Below are positions 17,262-27,312 of a DNA stretch of 64,000 nt, piece after piece. Below the pieces are notes generated by a model. It was given only the letters and a program-made list of their open reading frames with translations, ran no database searches and had not been told where the DNA came from. The translations under genes were made by a program, and so were the position numbers. Location: assembly GCF_042646065.1 (NCBI RefSeq), contig NZ_JBHRTA010000062.1, positions 214,097 to 278,096 of the forward strand, in the 5' to 3' direction. The first letter of the stretch is position 1. Each line of letters starts with the position of its first letter. Source of the stretch: Parapedobacter deserti (GTDB taxonomy: Bacteria > Bacteroidota > Bacteroidia > Sphingobacteriales > Sphingobacteriaceae).

Positions 17262-18140
17262 CACTGCGGCAGCGGTTTCTACCTTACGGTCTATTTTTTT
17301 GACCAATCCCTGCAGTACGTTTCCCGGACCTACTTCCGTAAACGACGCGGCTCCATCTTCAATCATATGGAGGATGGTCTGCGTCCAGCGAACAGGCCCT
17401 GTAAGCTGCTCGATCAGGTTATGCTTTATGGCTTCAGGATCGGTATAGGCCTTTGCATCGACATTTTGATAGATCGGGCATACCGGCGTCTTGATCTCCA
17501 CCGCTTCAATTGCTGCTTGCAACTCCACTTTCGCGGCTTCCATCAATGGCGAATGGAATGCCCCTCCTACATTCAGCTTCAGTGCCCGCTTGGCACCTGC
17601 CTCAAGCAACAGTTCGCAAGCCTTATCCACACCAGCAACCGAGCCGGAGATTACCAACTGCCCTGGGCAGTTGTAGTTAGCAGGAACCACCACGTCACTT
17701 ACGCGCTGGCAAACATCTTCTACCGTAAAATCATCGAGCCCCAGAATGGCGGCCATGGTGGAGGGCTGGATCTCAGTGGCCTTTTGCATGGCATTTGCTC
17801 GCGCGGCAACCAGTCGAAGGCCGTCCTCAAACCCGAGAGCTCTCGTAGCTACCAACGCCGAAAACTCGCCCAAAGAATGACCGGCTACCATTTGCGGGTC
17901 AAACGCCTTCCCTAACGCGTTGGCCAAGATCACCGAGTGCAGAAAAATCGCAGGTTGCGTTACCTTCGTTTGCTTGAGATCCTCATCTGTCCCAGCAAAC
18001 ATTATGTCAGTAATCCGAAAGCCTAAGATTTCATTGGCTTGTTCAAATAAAAACTTGGTATCTTCACTATGATTGTAGAGGTCTTTGCCCATGCCTACAA
18101 ATTGGGCGCCCTGTCCCGGAAAGATATATGCGCTCTTCAT
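17256..18140 (-). CDS. fabD: Malonyl-CoA:ACP transacylase FabD
   Basis: Transfers malonyl from CoA to acyl carrier protein for fatty acid synthesis. 294 residues. The nucleophile Ser89 is in the block VAGHSLGEFSA, and the catalytic His196 in GGAFHSPLM. The N-terminus KSAYIFPGQGAQFVGMG is typical, so the ATG at 18140 is well supported. The gene is not in a fab cluster here; it converges with metK and overlaps it by 6 bp. Confidence 0.96.
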   Translation of the reverse strand: MKSAYIFPGQGAQFVGMGKDLYNHSEDTKFLFEQANEILGFRITDIMFAGTDEDLKQTKVTQPAIFLHSVILANALGKAFDPQMVAGHSLGEFSALVATRALGFEDGLRLVAARANAMQKATEIQPSTMAAILGLDDFTVEDVCQRVSDVVVPANYNCPGQLVISGSVAGVDKACELLLEAGAKRALKLNVGGAFHSPLMEAAKVELQAAIEAVEIKTPVCPIYQNVDAKAYTDPEAIKHNLIEQLTGPVRWTQTILHMIEDGAASFTEVGPGNVLQGLVKKIDRKVETAAAVL

Positions 18141-18268
18141 CTATCGTTGAGTTTCTAATGAGATTTCAATGCAGATGGGGCAAATATAGCGGATTATACC
18201 GAAACTTACCGACGCAATTTGAGATTTCAATGCATGCAATAAACTACTTTTACTAACTTAGCTTGCCC

Positions 18269-19003
18269 ATGGTCAAACGGAATATATATATCGTGTTTCT
18301 ATTGGCATCGGTTGCAACCACCGCCCGGGCGCAGTGGACTGATAGCACGCATTATTACGTACAGCTTTCGTCTACCAATTCCATCAACCGGGCGTCAGGT
18401 AAAAGCGCTTATCTTTTCAATAACGGGCTCCGCTTCTCCATCCGCAAAGAGCGGATTAGCCTCAATCTGAACAACAATTGGCTCTACGGGCAACAGGACG
18501 GCTCAGTAACGAATAACGACTACTCGGCCACCTTCGACGCAAATTTATACCGCCCCGGAAGAAAATTCTTTTACTGGGGGCTGGGCAATTACAACACCAG
18601 TTTATCACTCAATATCAAGAACCAGCTGCTCGCGGGCGCAGGCGGAGCTTACAGTTTCTTTGACAGCGAGACCGCATATTTCAACCTAAGTGATGGCTTT
18701 CTATTCGATGCGAGCAGCATCCTAGTCGATGATCAAACTGTACAATACCAGACCGTTCGTAACTCATTCCGGCTGGCTTATAAATTCGTGATCAAGTCGC
18801 TGATTGTGTTGCAGGGCAGCAATTTTTTCCAACCCTCGCTTAGAGACGGGAGTGATTTTAATATTCGCCTTAACAACGACATATCCTTCCAGCTAAGTAA
18901 ATGGCTGAGCCTCAAAGCCGCGATGACTTACAATCGCGTCAACCGCACCGACAGCGAAAACCTGCTGTTTACCTATGGCGTGTCGTTTGAACGATATTTT
19001 TGA
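18269..19003 (+). CDS. DUF481 family outer-membrane protein
   Basis: Predicted outer-membrane beta-barrel protein of unknown function, 244 residues. A Sec signal ends near ATTARAQ (about residue 21). The rest alternates polar and aromatic residues in short strands, resembling the DUF481 family, and ends in Phe (SFERYF). The ATG at 18269 is preferred over a TTG two codons upstream. It converges with the M16 peptidase gene with a 13-bp gap. Confidence 0.75.
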   Translation: MVKRNIYIVFLLASVATTARAQWTDSTHYYVQLSSTNSINRASGKSAYLFNNGLRFSIRKERISLNLNNNWLYGQQDGSVTNNDYSATFDANLYRPGRKFFYWGLGNYNTSLSLNIKNQLLAGAGGAYSFFDSETAYFNLSDGFLFDASSILVDDQTVQYQTVRNSFRLAYKFVIKSLIVLQGSNFFQPSLRDGSDFNIRLNNDISFQLSKWLSLKAAMTYNRVNRTDSENLLFTYGVSFERYF

Positions 19004-19016
19004 CGACTAGGACAAC

Positions 19017-20243
19017 TTACTCGGGCACAAAACGTAGGGTCGATCGATTATGCTCATCGAAGATTTCATTGGCAATGGCCAACAGTTGATCCGAGGTGAC
19101 GGCATCGATTTTGGCAAACACATCAGCCAGCGTCTGTATTTCGTTGTGATCCAGCAAGCTTTTAGCCAAGGTAATAATGAGGTTCAGCCTATTTTCCTCT
19201 CCCAAAGCGATCTGTCCCTTAAACTTTTTTTTCGCTTGAAACAGCTGCATCACGCCCATTTTCTGGTCGCGCAATCGCTTTAGCTGGCGGGCGACCAATC
19301 GCGCCGCACGGTCTGCTTTTTCCTCGTCAGTACCAAAATAGATATGGAAGATGCCAGTATCCGAAAGCGGCGTATAGTTAGATTCGATGGTGTAGGCAAT
19401 CCCGTGTTTTTCGCGTACGACGAGATTAAGCTTTGAGCTCATACCCATCCCACCGAGCAGGTTGTTAAGCAGCAACAACCCCGCTTTATGCTCGTGATGG
19501 GTGTCGTAGGCAATTCCACCCATGACATAATGCGTCTGATTAATTGGTTTTTTTACGGCGACATGTCGGCTCTCCCTTTGTGGGGGCGCCGCCCGCCGTT
19601 GTTGTTTCGTGCTTTCGGGTATTCCGCCCAGTGTCCGGTTGGCAATAGCGGCTACTTTCTTTGAAGTATAGTGCCCGCTGATCCCGATAATTATCTCATG
19701 GGTATTATAGTTCTTTTGGATGAACCTCAAAACATCGTTGCGCGTAAACCGCTGCAAATCTTCTGCCGTACCGAGGATATTGTGCCCAAGGGCGTGTCCA
19801 CGAAAAAGCTGATCTTCAAAGTCGTCCATGATGGAGTCTTCAGGGCTGTCCAGGTAAGAGGCCATCTCATCGAGAATAACTCCCTTTTCTTTGTCCATCT
19901 CACTTTCGGGGAATACGGAATGGAAAAAAAGGTCTTGGAATAAATCCAATGTCCGTTCCAGATACGGAGTTAAGAAGGACGCGTGGATACAAGTATATTC
20001 TTTGGTGGTATAGGCGTTCAGGTCGCCGCCCACGGACTCCAGCCTGTTCAATATCTGATTGGTGTTCCGTTTTTCGGTCTGCTTGAATAGCAGGTGCTCG
20101 ATGAAATGCGCCAACCCGTGCTGGCCCTCCTGTTCATCCCTGGCGCCCGCATTGACAAGCAGACAGGCGTGAGATACCGACGAGGCGGCATAATGCAACA
20201 CAATCCGGATACCATTAGGCAAATTAATGAGCTCATACTCCAT
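19017..20243 (-). CDS. M16 family zinc metallopeptidase (insulinase/processing-peptidase type)
   Basis: Peptidase of about 408 residues with the inverted zinc motif HxxEH (HFIEHLLF, near residues 46-53) and the downstream Glu in GVILDEMASY as likely third ligand. Two M16 halves are recognisable (N-terminal catalytic half, C-terminal half with NLVVREKHGIAYTIES). There is no signal peptide, so it is probably cytoplasmic, like the YmxG/PqqL-type single-chain enzymes. It lies 30 nt downstream of the large barrel protein on the same strand and may be cotranscribed with it. Confidence 0.9.
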   Translation of the reverse strand: MEYELINLPNGIRIVLHYAASSVSHACLLVNAGARDEQEGQHGLAHFIEHLLFKQTEKRNTNQILNRLESVGGDLNAYTTKEYTCIHASFLTPYLERTLDLFQDLFFHSVFPESEMDKEKGVILDEMASYLDSPEDSIMDDFEDQLFRGHALGHNILGTAEDLQRFTRNDVLRFIQKNYNTHEIIIGISGHYTSKKVAAIANRTLGGIPESTKQQRRAAPPQRESRHVAVKKPINQTHYVMGGIAYDTHHEHKAGLLLLNNLLGGMGMSSKLNLVVREKHGIAYTIESNYTPLSDTGIFHIYFGTDEEKADRAARLVARQLKRLRDQKMGVMQLFQAKKKFKGQIALGEENRLNLIITLAKSLLDHNEIQTLADVFAKIDAVTSDQLLAIANEIFDEHNRSTLRFVPE

Positions 20244-20273
20244 AGCCGCGCAAGATAGCGAAAATTAAAATCT

Positions 20274-23144
20274 TCAGCCACCTCGCCGGCCGCCGCCCCA
20301 GCCACCCGGGCTACCAGGAGCGTCAAACCCCATTCCGCCACCGGCGAAGTTCGAGAACCGATAGGTGAGCGACAGCATGAAATAACGGGCTAGCCTATTG
20401 GTTCTGCTGTCGATGATCATGTTTTCGGTAACGTTGCGCGACACGTTGGTCTGCTCATTGAGCAAGTCAAACGCCTGGAAGCGTATAGCACCGGTCCTAC
20501 CCTTTAAAAACTGCTTCTCAATGTACGTATTAATGATCATCGGGTTTGCCTGCACCGCGCTGCTGTACCCGTTGTTGGTGGTTTTCGCCAGGTCTGCTCC
20601 GAATATCCAGGTCGGGGTAAGGTTAACCGAGCCGTTTAACGTGAACGCCCACGTAGAAATATTGTTGTTATTGCCAGCATTAACCGTATTGTCGGTCGTG
20701 TTGTAGGTGTATCGAATTCCAGGTGTCACATCAACGGTTTCGGTGGGATTGTACCTGAACATGATGCCCTGTGAGAGCACCCAATTCTTGGCGACATTGC
20801 GTACGGTGTTGAAATACGGAGCTCCGTTGTTCGCAATCTCAGACGATGCATAAGAGACGTTGTTGTTATACATCACCATGCCGTTGAACGACAATGTATA
20901 AGTCCGGTCGCTAAAAGGTTTCGAAAAATTATAGAAGCCACGGGTGTTATAAAACCCATCTGTATTGAGGTATTCGGTGGCCTGGACAATCCCGATGGAA
21001 TCGTCTACAAAAGTGGTACGGTTGGTCACAATCTTATCTTCAGCCAATGACCCTGTCAATCCGACAAAGAATGATGTACCCTCGCCGATATTGAAGTTTC
21101 GGTAATTGATACGCAGCTCATGGTTAAACTCAGCAGACAAATTCGGATTGCCGGTTACGGGGGCATTCACATTTGAATAGTCGGTGAACGGCTGAATCTG
21201 GGTAACTCCCGGCTCGTTTGCACGACCGGAGTAATTGACACTAAACCGCTTGGTGCGTGACATTTCATATTCCAACCGTGCCACCGGCATCCAGTTGAAG
21301 CCACTACGATTTATGGCAATAGCCGTACCGTCGATGTCAGCACCACCACGAAGCATATTGGGCTGGGCTGCTACGCCCAACGAATAATTCCATTTATCCT
21401 TGCGGTAACGGTAGGTAAGCGTACCCCGATGCGTGGAAAAGGTATAGTCGTAGTGCTGACTGTTGTTGTATCCGGAATTATCAATGAGCGTACCGTCGAT
21501 ATTGAAGGCATTTGCCTGGCGATTGTTGTCATAGGAAGCAAAGTTGAAATCATAACTGACTTCCAGGTTGCTGTATTGCCCCAAAGGCTCGATGTAAGAC
21601 AACGTTGCACCGCCGTTCAGGTTTTTGTTTTCCAGGTTTACCAGATGTTGCTGGTATACACTATCCAAATCTTCAATGGTCGTTTCGTACACCAGGGTAT
21701 TCAATATACGCTCTTGGTCTTGCTCGGTGCTGGCGGTGTTGAGCGAGAAGTTGAAGAAAATATTCCTACCGCCTTCGCTCAGCCTCCTATTGTACAGACC
21801 GCTGGCGCCATAGTTAGGCGCGTAAGATGCATTGACTTGCCGATTTGTAAGGTCATTAATCAGTAATTCATCCCGCACATTGGTACTTAGTGAAAGATTA
21901 TTCGCGCGGTTTTGGCGATAGGCAAAATTAGGAGAGAATTTGATGTAGTTTTTATCATCAGGCCTATACTCTACGTTCCAACTGAAACGATGATCGTTGC
22001 TGATGCTCCCGTTGTCCATATTACTCGTCGTGTAGGTGGTTACTGCCGACGCGTAGATCTCACGCATTTCATCGCTCAGCGTGGTATTATTATTATGTCC
22101 GAAACTATAATCGCCATACATGGTCAATTTATCATTGAAATCCTGCCTATAGTTGAGCCCGATGGACTGGGTGTTCGTGAGCCCGTTCGAGCCTCCCCAC
22201 ATACCCCCGCCGCCGAAGCCTCTACCAAAGCTTCCTCCGCCCCGACCGCGGCGGGCGCCGCCACTGCGGGTATTAAAGTCAAACAAGCTAGCATTTACGT
22301 TATTCAGGTTGCCCAGCACAGAGAGCTGCATGCCTTCCTTAAACTTACCGTATGAGCCGGTTACCTGATAGCGCTCTTCGGTGCCACCACCCACGCGGAA
22401 ATTGCCGAAGTCGCCGTTGTTGCGCTCGGGAGCTATCTGCAGGTTCAACACCCGCTCGGGATCGCCGGTGCGGTTGCCGGTGACATTAGCCATATCGCCG
22501 TAATCATCCACAATCTGAATCTTTTCGATGATTTCAGCGGGCAAGTTCTGAATAGCTGCTTTGATGTCGCCACCGAAAAAGTCTTTGCCATTAATACGGG
22601 CGCGTGTCACGGTTTCACCTTGTGCGGTTACATTGCCGTCCTTATCCACTTCCACGCCATCCAGTTTTTTAAGTGCGTCTTCCACTAATGCACCCTCACG
22701 GAGGCGCAAATTTTTTGTAGCGTATTCAAGCGTGTCTTCTTTTATGGTAAGCGCTGCTACCCCTGTAATGGACACCTCGGCAAGCATATGGCTGGACGTG
22801 GAAAGCCTTACCGGCAGCATCAGGTCATTCTTGCCCGGCTCAAAGGCGAAGTGCTGGCGTAGCGTATCGAAGCCCAGGCTCGTAACGGTAAGCACAAAAC
22901 GTTGTCCTTTAATGCCGTTGAAGGTAAAGATACCGCCTCTACCCGAACTGGTCTGCATGGAATCCACCTCCGACACCAATTTGACGGATGCACCTATGAT
23001 GGCTTCGCCTTGTTGATCACTTAAAGTGCCTTGTACCCGTTTGCCGGTCTGCGAAAAGCCTGCTACACTGAACAACAAAAATAGAGAGCCCAGCAGACAA
23101 CCACGTATTGTTTGTCTAATAGCTGATTGATTGAAAATTGTCAT
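20274..23144 (-). CDS. Outer-membrane beta-barrel protein, TonB-receptor-like, glycine-rich
   Basis: 956-residue predicted outer-membrane protein. A signal peptide ends near VAGFSQ (residue 32). Then a CarboxypepD_reg-like domain (about 35-115), a plug-like segment (about 130-245, with RARINGKDFFGGD) and a long barrel follow. Two unusual Gly-rich stretches stand out: one near residues 295-325 (many Gly/Arg, with FGRGFGGGGMWGG) and the C-terminal tail after the last strand (GGGMGFDAPGSPGGWGGG). No classic TonB box or SusD partner is seen. It fits the outer-membrane beta-barrel family common in Bacteroidota; the ligand is unknown. Confidence 0.85.
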   Translation of the reverse strand: MTIFNQSAIRQTIRGCLLGSLFLLFSVAGFSQTGKRVQGTLSDQQGEAIIGASVKLVSEVDSMQTSSGRGGIFTFNGIKGQRFVLTVTSLGFDTLRQHFAFEPGKNDLMLPVRLSTSSHMLAEVSITGVAALTIKEDTLEYATKNLRLREGALVEDALKKLDGVEVDKDGNVTAQGETVTRARINGKDFFGGDIKAAIQNLPAEIIEKIQIVDDYGDMANVTGNRTGDPERVLNLQIAPERNNGDFGNFRVGGGTEERYQVTGSYGKFKEGMQLSVLGNLNNVNASLFDFNTRSGGARRGRGGGSFGRGFGGGGMWGGSNGLTNTQSIGLNYRQDFNDKLTMYGDYSFGHNNNTTLSDEMREIYASAVTTYTTSNMDNGSISNDHRFSWNVEYRPDDKNYIKFSPNFAYRQNRANNLSLSTNVRDELLINDLTNRQVNASYAPNYGASGLYNRRLSEGGRNIFFNFSLNTASTEQDQERILNTLVYETTIEDLDSVYQQHLVNLENKNLNGGATLSYIEPLGQYSNLEVSYDFNFASYDNNRQANAFNIDGTLIDNSGYNNSQHYDYTFSTHRGTLTYRYRKDKWNYSLGVAAQPNMLRGGADIDGTAIAINRSGFNWMPVARLEYEMSRTKRFSVNYSGRANEPGVTQIQPFTDYSNVNAPVTGNPNLSAEFNHELRINYRNFNIGEGTSFFVGLTGSLAEDKIVTNRTTFVDDSIGIVQATEYLNTDGFYNTRGFYNFSKPFSDRTYTLSFNGMVMYNNNVSYASSEIANNGAPYFNTVRNVAKNWVLSQGIMFRYNPTETVDVTPGIRYTYNTTDNTVNAGNNNNISTWAFTLNGSVNLTPTWIFGADLAKTTNNGYSSAVQANPMIINTYIEKQFLKGRTGAIRFQAFDLLNEQTNVSRNVTENMIIDSRTNRLARYFMLSLTYRFSNFAGGGMGFDAPGSPGGWGGGRRGG

Positions 23145-23167
23145 TAGTTATTGTAAGTAAAAATAAT

Positions 23168-23977
23168 TCATTTTTTCGCTAAAGGAGCCACTATCCATAC
23201 CCCTGGCTCTTCCCGTGGTTTGGAAGGCATTTGCCGGCCATAACCGTAGGGGTATCCATAACCGTAAGGATATCCATACCCCCGCCGCATCACGCTGGGC
23301 GAGCTCCCGCTGCCGGGAACCACTATTCCATTGATTTTCACGTTAAAAGCCACTTCGTTGCCCTCATCGACAGATAGGCCCAACCGCGCTAACGGCACTA
23401 CCATCTCAACACACAAGGCATCTGCAGTATCCAATGTCGCTTGGGCGTGGATTCCATAAGTATTTTCGAGGGAAATCTGTCCGTCGAGCACATCATCAAA
23501 CCGCACGACATGAATGGCCCGTATCGCTGCCAGTGCACCTTTACGCATGTCGTCCGGTCGATCGTCATTATCAGCGGACATAATGGAGCGGAAAGCGAGC
23601 CGATCAGCTACCGGAAAATAGACCGTAGGCCCTTCCCGCCGCTTGCCCTTAGTGTTGATCATGAACGCCAGCCCCTGTGCAAAAATCTGCATCTGCCGGT
23701 CCTTGTCGTGCACGCGCATGGCTACATAGACGTCCGTAGCATCGTTCCTGATTTCATAATGAAATTGCTGCGTGGCGTGTTCATACCGCAGGGAATCTCC
23801 CCAATCGTTGAGTTTACCGTCAACAACAATGCGGGACGCCCAGCCCAAGGAATCCTGGGCATTGCCCTTGTTGCGCTGGGCATAGCCAGCGTTTGACACT
23901 GCGACTGCGAGTATGCATATGGTATAAATCTTCCAAGCCATCAGTGTTTTTGTAATGCGTGTTTTTGACGCGAGCAT
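23168..23977 (-). CDS. Secreted protein with CBM9/DOMON-like domain
   Basis: About 269 residues with a signal peptide ending near NAGYAQ. An alternative ATG at 23941 gives a shorter, cleaner signal. The segment starting RIVVDGKLNDWGDSLRY is typical of CBM9-like/DOMON beta-sandwich domains. The C-terminus holds a duplicated YGYPYGYG tract just before the end. The gene stops 23 nt before the Gly-rich barrel gene and is probably in one operon with it, so it may be a periplasmic or surface partner. Carbohydrate or haem binding is a family guess only. Confidence 0.65.
   Translation of the reverse strand: MLASKTRITKTLMAWKIYTICILAVAVSNAGYAQRNKGNAQDSLGWASRIVVDGKLNDWGDSLRYEHATQQFHYEIRNDATDVYVAMRVHDKDRQMQIFAQGLAFMINTKGKRREGPTVYFPVADRLAFRSIMSADNDDRPDDMRKGALAAIRAIHVVRFDDVLDGQISLENTYGIHAQATLDTADALCVEMVVPLARLGLSVDEGNEVAFNVKINGIVVPGSGSSPSVMRRGYGYPYGYGYPYGYGRQMPSKPREEPGVWIVAPLAKK
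23241..23276. repeat. Two 18-bp tandem repeats inside the CBM9/DOMON-like gene
   Basis: Units 23241-23258 and 23259-23276 differ at two positions and encode the duplicated Tyr-Gly-Tyr-Pro tract near the protein C-terminus. Copy number may vary between strains. Confidence 0.75.
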
Positions 23978-24099
23978 AATAGATTAGTTTAATTGTATAA
24001 GAATTATTACAAGCGGGGATTAACCCACTACCTGCATGTTCTACAGTTTGCTTCCAAAATTTATATTTTTGTCATTGGTTAACGAAGTTAGGGAAAACA

Positions 24100-24696
24100 A
24101 TGCTACTATCCAGCCATCAGGACATGTTCGTTGAAGCGGGTTGTGACGAGGCAGGCCGGGGATGCCTGGCCGGGCCGGTTTTTGCCGCGGCAGTGATTTT
24201 TTGCAGGACGTTCAAGCATGAAGTTTTAACGGATTCGAAACAGTTATCTGCGGCCCAACGTTCGGAACTGCGCCAACTTATCGAAGCAGAGGCCTTGGCG
24301 TTTGCCGTGGCCAGTGCAACGCCGCAGGAAATAGACCGCATCAACATCCACAATGCCTCGTATTTAGCCATGCACCGGGCACTTGATATGCTGGCGCTGA
24401 AAGCTGAATATATTATTGTAGACGGCAACCGCTTCATCCCTTACCAACAGACACCCCATTGCTGTATCATTAAAGGTGATGGCAAATACTTATCGATCGC
24501 CGCTGCCTCCATATTAGCCAAGACCTATCGGGATGAATACATGGAACAAATTGCGGAAGAATTTCCTGCATATGGATGGGGCCAAAACAAAGGTTATCCA
24601 ACAACACAGCACCGGACAGCCATCATAGCGCATGGATTTACCCCTCATCATCGCCGCTCATTTCGGGTTACTGACCCGCAGCTCAGCCTCTTTTGA
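24100..24696 (+). CDS. rnhB: Ribonuclease HII RnhB
   Basis: Removes RNA from RNA-DNA hybrids and single ribonucleotides from DNA. 198 residues. The active-site motif is CDEAGRGCLAGP (Asp16, Glu17), with further acidic residues in YIIVDGNRF, and the end PQLSLF is usual. The ATG at 24124 is an alternative start. Its last 14 bp overlap the end of the converging YfhO gene. A TATTTTTG at 24064-24071 may be its -7 element. Confidence 0.94.
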   Translation: MLLSSHQDMFVEAGCDEAGRGCLAGPVFAAAVIFCRTFKHEVLTDSKQLSAAQRSELRQLIEAEALAFAVASATPQEIDRINIHNASYLAMHRALDMLALKAEYIIVDGNRFIPYQQTPHCCIIKGDGKYLSIAAASILAKTYRDEYMEQIAEEFPAYGWGQNKGYPTTQHRTAIIAHGFTPHHRRSFRVTDPQLSLF

Positions 24697-27166
24697 CCGG
24701 GACGCGCGCCGCCTTTCCCTTGGTTTCCATCCAGATTGCCACACCCGATCCGATAACCAACAGAATCGACGCGATGAGTGAAATAGTTTCGCCCAAATGG
24801 TACGATCGAGGTTCAAACTTAAATTCCACTTTGTGGTTTCCACCCGGCAACTGCATGGCGCGTAGCAAGTAGTTCGCCCGCAAAATAGGCTGTTCCTCGC
24901 CGTCGACATAAGCTTTCCACCCTTTGTCATACCATATTTCGGAAAACACCGCCATCGCGTCGTGCGGTGTGGAATACTCATAAACCAGCCTGTCCGGCCG
25001 GTACGATGTCAGTTCGATGGAAGCGTTAACTGGGCTTCCTAACCGCTTTTCATCCAATAGTGGCCTAAACTCTTCGTGTACAAAGGCTTCCTTGCGTGGG
25101 TCAAATCCGTTGATGGCCTGCATTTCTTCCTCATTGTCCTTTACTAACGTCACCTTTTCCACGAACCACGCATTACCGGCCGCTGTATTACGGCGTTGGA
25201 TCCGCTCGCTGTTTTGATTGTTGTCGCGTGTGATCAGGTACCGTGTGTTGAGCATGTCCAGCACATCTTCGTTTATTGCACTGCTAAACTGCCGCTCAAT
25301 CACCTCCTGGTAGCGCATCAGTTTGGCGGCGTGATAACCTCCAATCGACTTATGGAAGTAGGAGGTGCGAGCATCCATAAACGGGCTAGTCGTCAGGTCC
25401 AGCACGCGGTAGTTAGGATCCTTGTCCATCAAAATTAGCTTATCTACCTCTCGCTCAGGCACAAATTGACGATTCAGTTGCAATTTATCCGCAAACCGAT
25501 CTTCATTCAGGTACCGCTTATCCACGCCCCATAGGTCAATCAAAACGAGCACACCAAGTAAGACGACAGCCGCTTGTGGCTTTAGTTTATGCTTAATTAG
25601 CAACCATACCAAGGCAAATGTGGCAACAACGAAAAGGAGCGAGCGAAACGCATCCGCCCGTGCCAATGCCGCCCTGTCCTTCACCAACGCCGCCATTAGC
25701 TCATTAGCGAACGTGTTGTCGCGAAGTTGCTGTCCATACTGCTGTATCATCGCCTGGTGGCTGGAACTCTTGAAGCTTAGCAACAAGTCGGGTAGTAACG
25801 CGATAAGCAATGTCAGTCCGCCTAGACCGTAAAGCACATACAACACTTTTTTCTCGAGATTTTTTATGTTATTGCCATGGGTTACCAGCTCATTTAGCGC
25901 CAATACCGCCAGAATTGGCACAAGCAGCGTAGCAATGGAAAGAATCGATTCAACCGCCCTGAATTTGTTGTATAGCGGGAAGTAGTCAAAAAACAGGTCC
26001 GATACCAGCGGGAAATGCCGCCCCCAGGAGAGCAACAAGATCAGCACGGTCGCTCCGGCCAACCACCACTTGAGTCGTCCCCGCACAATGATCAAACCGA
26101 GTATAAACAAGAACATTACCCCCGCGCCAAAATACCAAGGCCCAGAAGTAAATTGCTTTTCGCCCCAGTAGGTTGGCATGTTTGCCGCAAAGCCAAGGGC
26201 CTGATTCGGGTCCGCTCCCTTGCTTATGACCAACTTAGCTACATTAGACTCGGCATCCAACCGGGTATGCAAACCACCGCCATATGCGTTGGGTATCAAG
26301 AAGGTAAGGCTTTCGCCGACCCCCTGACTCCAGTCATAGGCGTATTCACGGCTCACGCCATTGTCGGCCCGTTGCGCATTCTCAGTCTTCAGATTGGATG
26401 TCCCGCGCAATGATTCCTTGCTATATTCATAGGTTGGCCACAATAAGGAGGCATTGACCGCTATGGCGACAATCACGGCGGCGAGTTGATAGGTGATGGC
26501 CTTGCCAAAGGGCAACAGTCTCTTTTCCTTAATCGCATGATATAATTCGATTCCCACTAAAATCAAGGCCGCTAAAAAAAGATAATACGTAACCTGAATG
26601 TGATTTACCCGAATTTCAAGCGCCATGGCCAAAGCCAACAGCAACGCACCCCGAAGGTAGTTTCCGCGGAAGGCCAATAGTATACCCGCCAATATGGGCG
26701 CCATGAAGGCAATCGCATACGTCTTGTTGGCATGCCCGGCTTCGATATAAATAAAATTATAGGAAGAAAATGCAAACGCAATTGCCCCTACAGCAGCCAG
26801 CCACGGCCGAACCTTAAGCACACTAAATAATAAATAGGCGCCTAATAAATATAGTAGTACGACATCGATGGGGTGCGGGAATATCGCTTTAAAACCACGC
26901 ATTAAGTAAGTGGTGATGTTATTGGGCAGCTCCATCAAGACCTGATATGAAGGCATCCCGCTGAACATCGAATTCGTCCAAAGTGGCATATCACCGTCGC
27001 GTGCTTTAATATCTAAAATTTCCTTCTGCCCGGCTTGGGCTTGTAACACATCATGCTGATATAGCACCCTTCCCTGCCATGCCGAAGGAAAATACAGGAA
27101 ACAAATGGCGATAAAAATGCCAATGACCGCTAAATGAGTCGAATTATTGTTAAACCAGGTTTTCAT
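24683..27166 (-). CDS. YfhO-family integral membrane protein
   Basis: 827-residue polytopic membrane protein, about 12 or more hydrophobic segments, with a large hydrophilic domain near residues 540-770 and a last helix (SLIASILLVIGSGVAIWM) before a basic tail. It matches the YfhO family, which in Gram-positives is tied to glycosylation of lipoteichoic acid and in Bacteroidota is of unknown role. The GT-C-like architecture suggests a lipid-linked sugar transferase (inference). The C-terminal overlap with rnhB is 14 bp. Confidence 0.85.
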   Translation of the reverse strand: MKTWFNNNSTHLAVIGIFIAICFLYFPSAWQGRVLYQHDVLQAQAGQKEILDIKARDGDMPLWTNSMFSGMPSYQVLMELPNNITTYLMRGFKAIFPHPIDVVLLYLLGAYLLFSVLKVRPWLAAVGAIAFAFSSYNFIYIEAGHANKTYAIAFMAPILAGILLAFRGNYLRGALLLALAMALEIRVNHIQVTYYLFLAALILVGIELYHAIKEKRLLPFGKAITYQLAAVIVAIAVNASLLWPTYEYSKESLRGTSNLKTENAQRADNGVSREYAYDWSQGVGESLTFLIPNAYGGGLHTRLDAESNVAKLVISKGADPNQALGFAANMPTYWGEKQFTSGPWYFGAGVMFLFILGLIIVRGRLKWWLAGATVLILLLSWGRHFPLVSDLFFDYFPLYNKFRAVESILSIATLLVPILAVLALNELVTHGNNIKNLEKKVLYVLYGLGGLTLLIALLPDLLLSFKSSSHQAMIQQYGQQLRDNTFANELMAALVKDRAALARADAFRSLLFVVATFALVWLLIKHKLKPQAAVVLLGVLVLIDLWGVDKRYLNEDRFADKLQLNRQFVPEREVDKLILMDKDPNYRVLDLTTSPFMDARTSYFHKSIGGYHAAKLMRYQEVIERQFSSAINEDVLDMLNTRYLITRDNNQNSERIQRRNTAAGNAWFVEKVTLVKDNEEEMQAINGFDPRKEAFVHEEFRPLLDEKRLGSPVNASIELTSYRPDRLVYEYSTPHDAMAVFSEIWYDKGWKAYVDGEEQPILRANYLLRAMQLPGGNHKVEFKFEPRSYHLGETISLIASILLVIGSGVAIWMETKGKAARVPVKRG

Positions 27167-27312
27167 GTATTGCTATTGGATTTCAAACACACGTGCCAAA
27201 CTTAGCTAAAATGCTTTGTATTCCGAACTCGCATTGCTTTTTTATGAATGATGATCCGTTGTTTACAGCTCAGAAACGGCGTTGTCGGAAAATGTTAATA
27301 CGTTAAAAATCC

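Noticed and set aside
23241..23276. Tandem 18-bp repeats considered as a CRISPR or satellite element
   Set aside because: Only two units without spacers, in frame within a coding region; recorded as a protein repeat instead.
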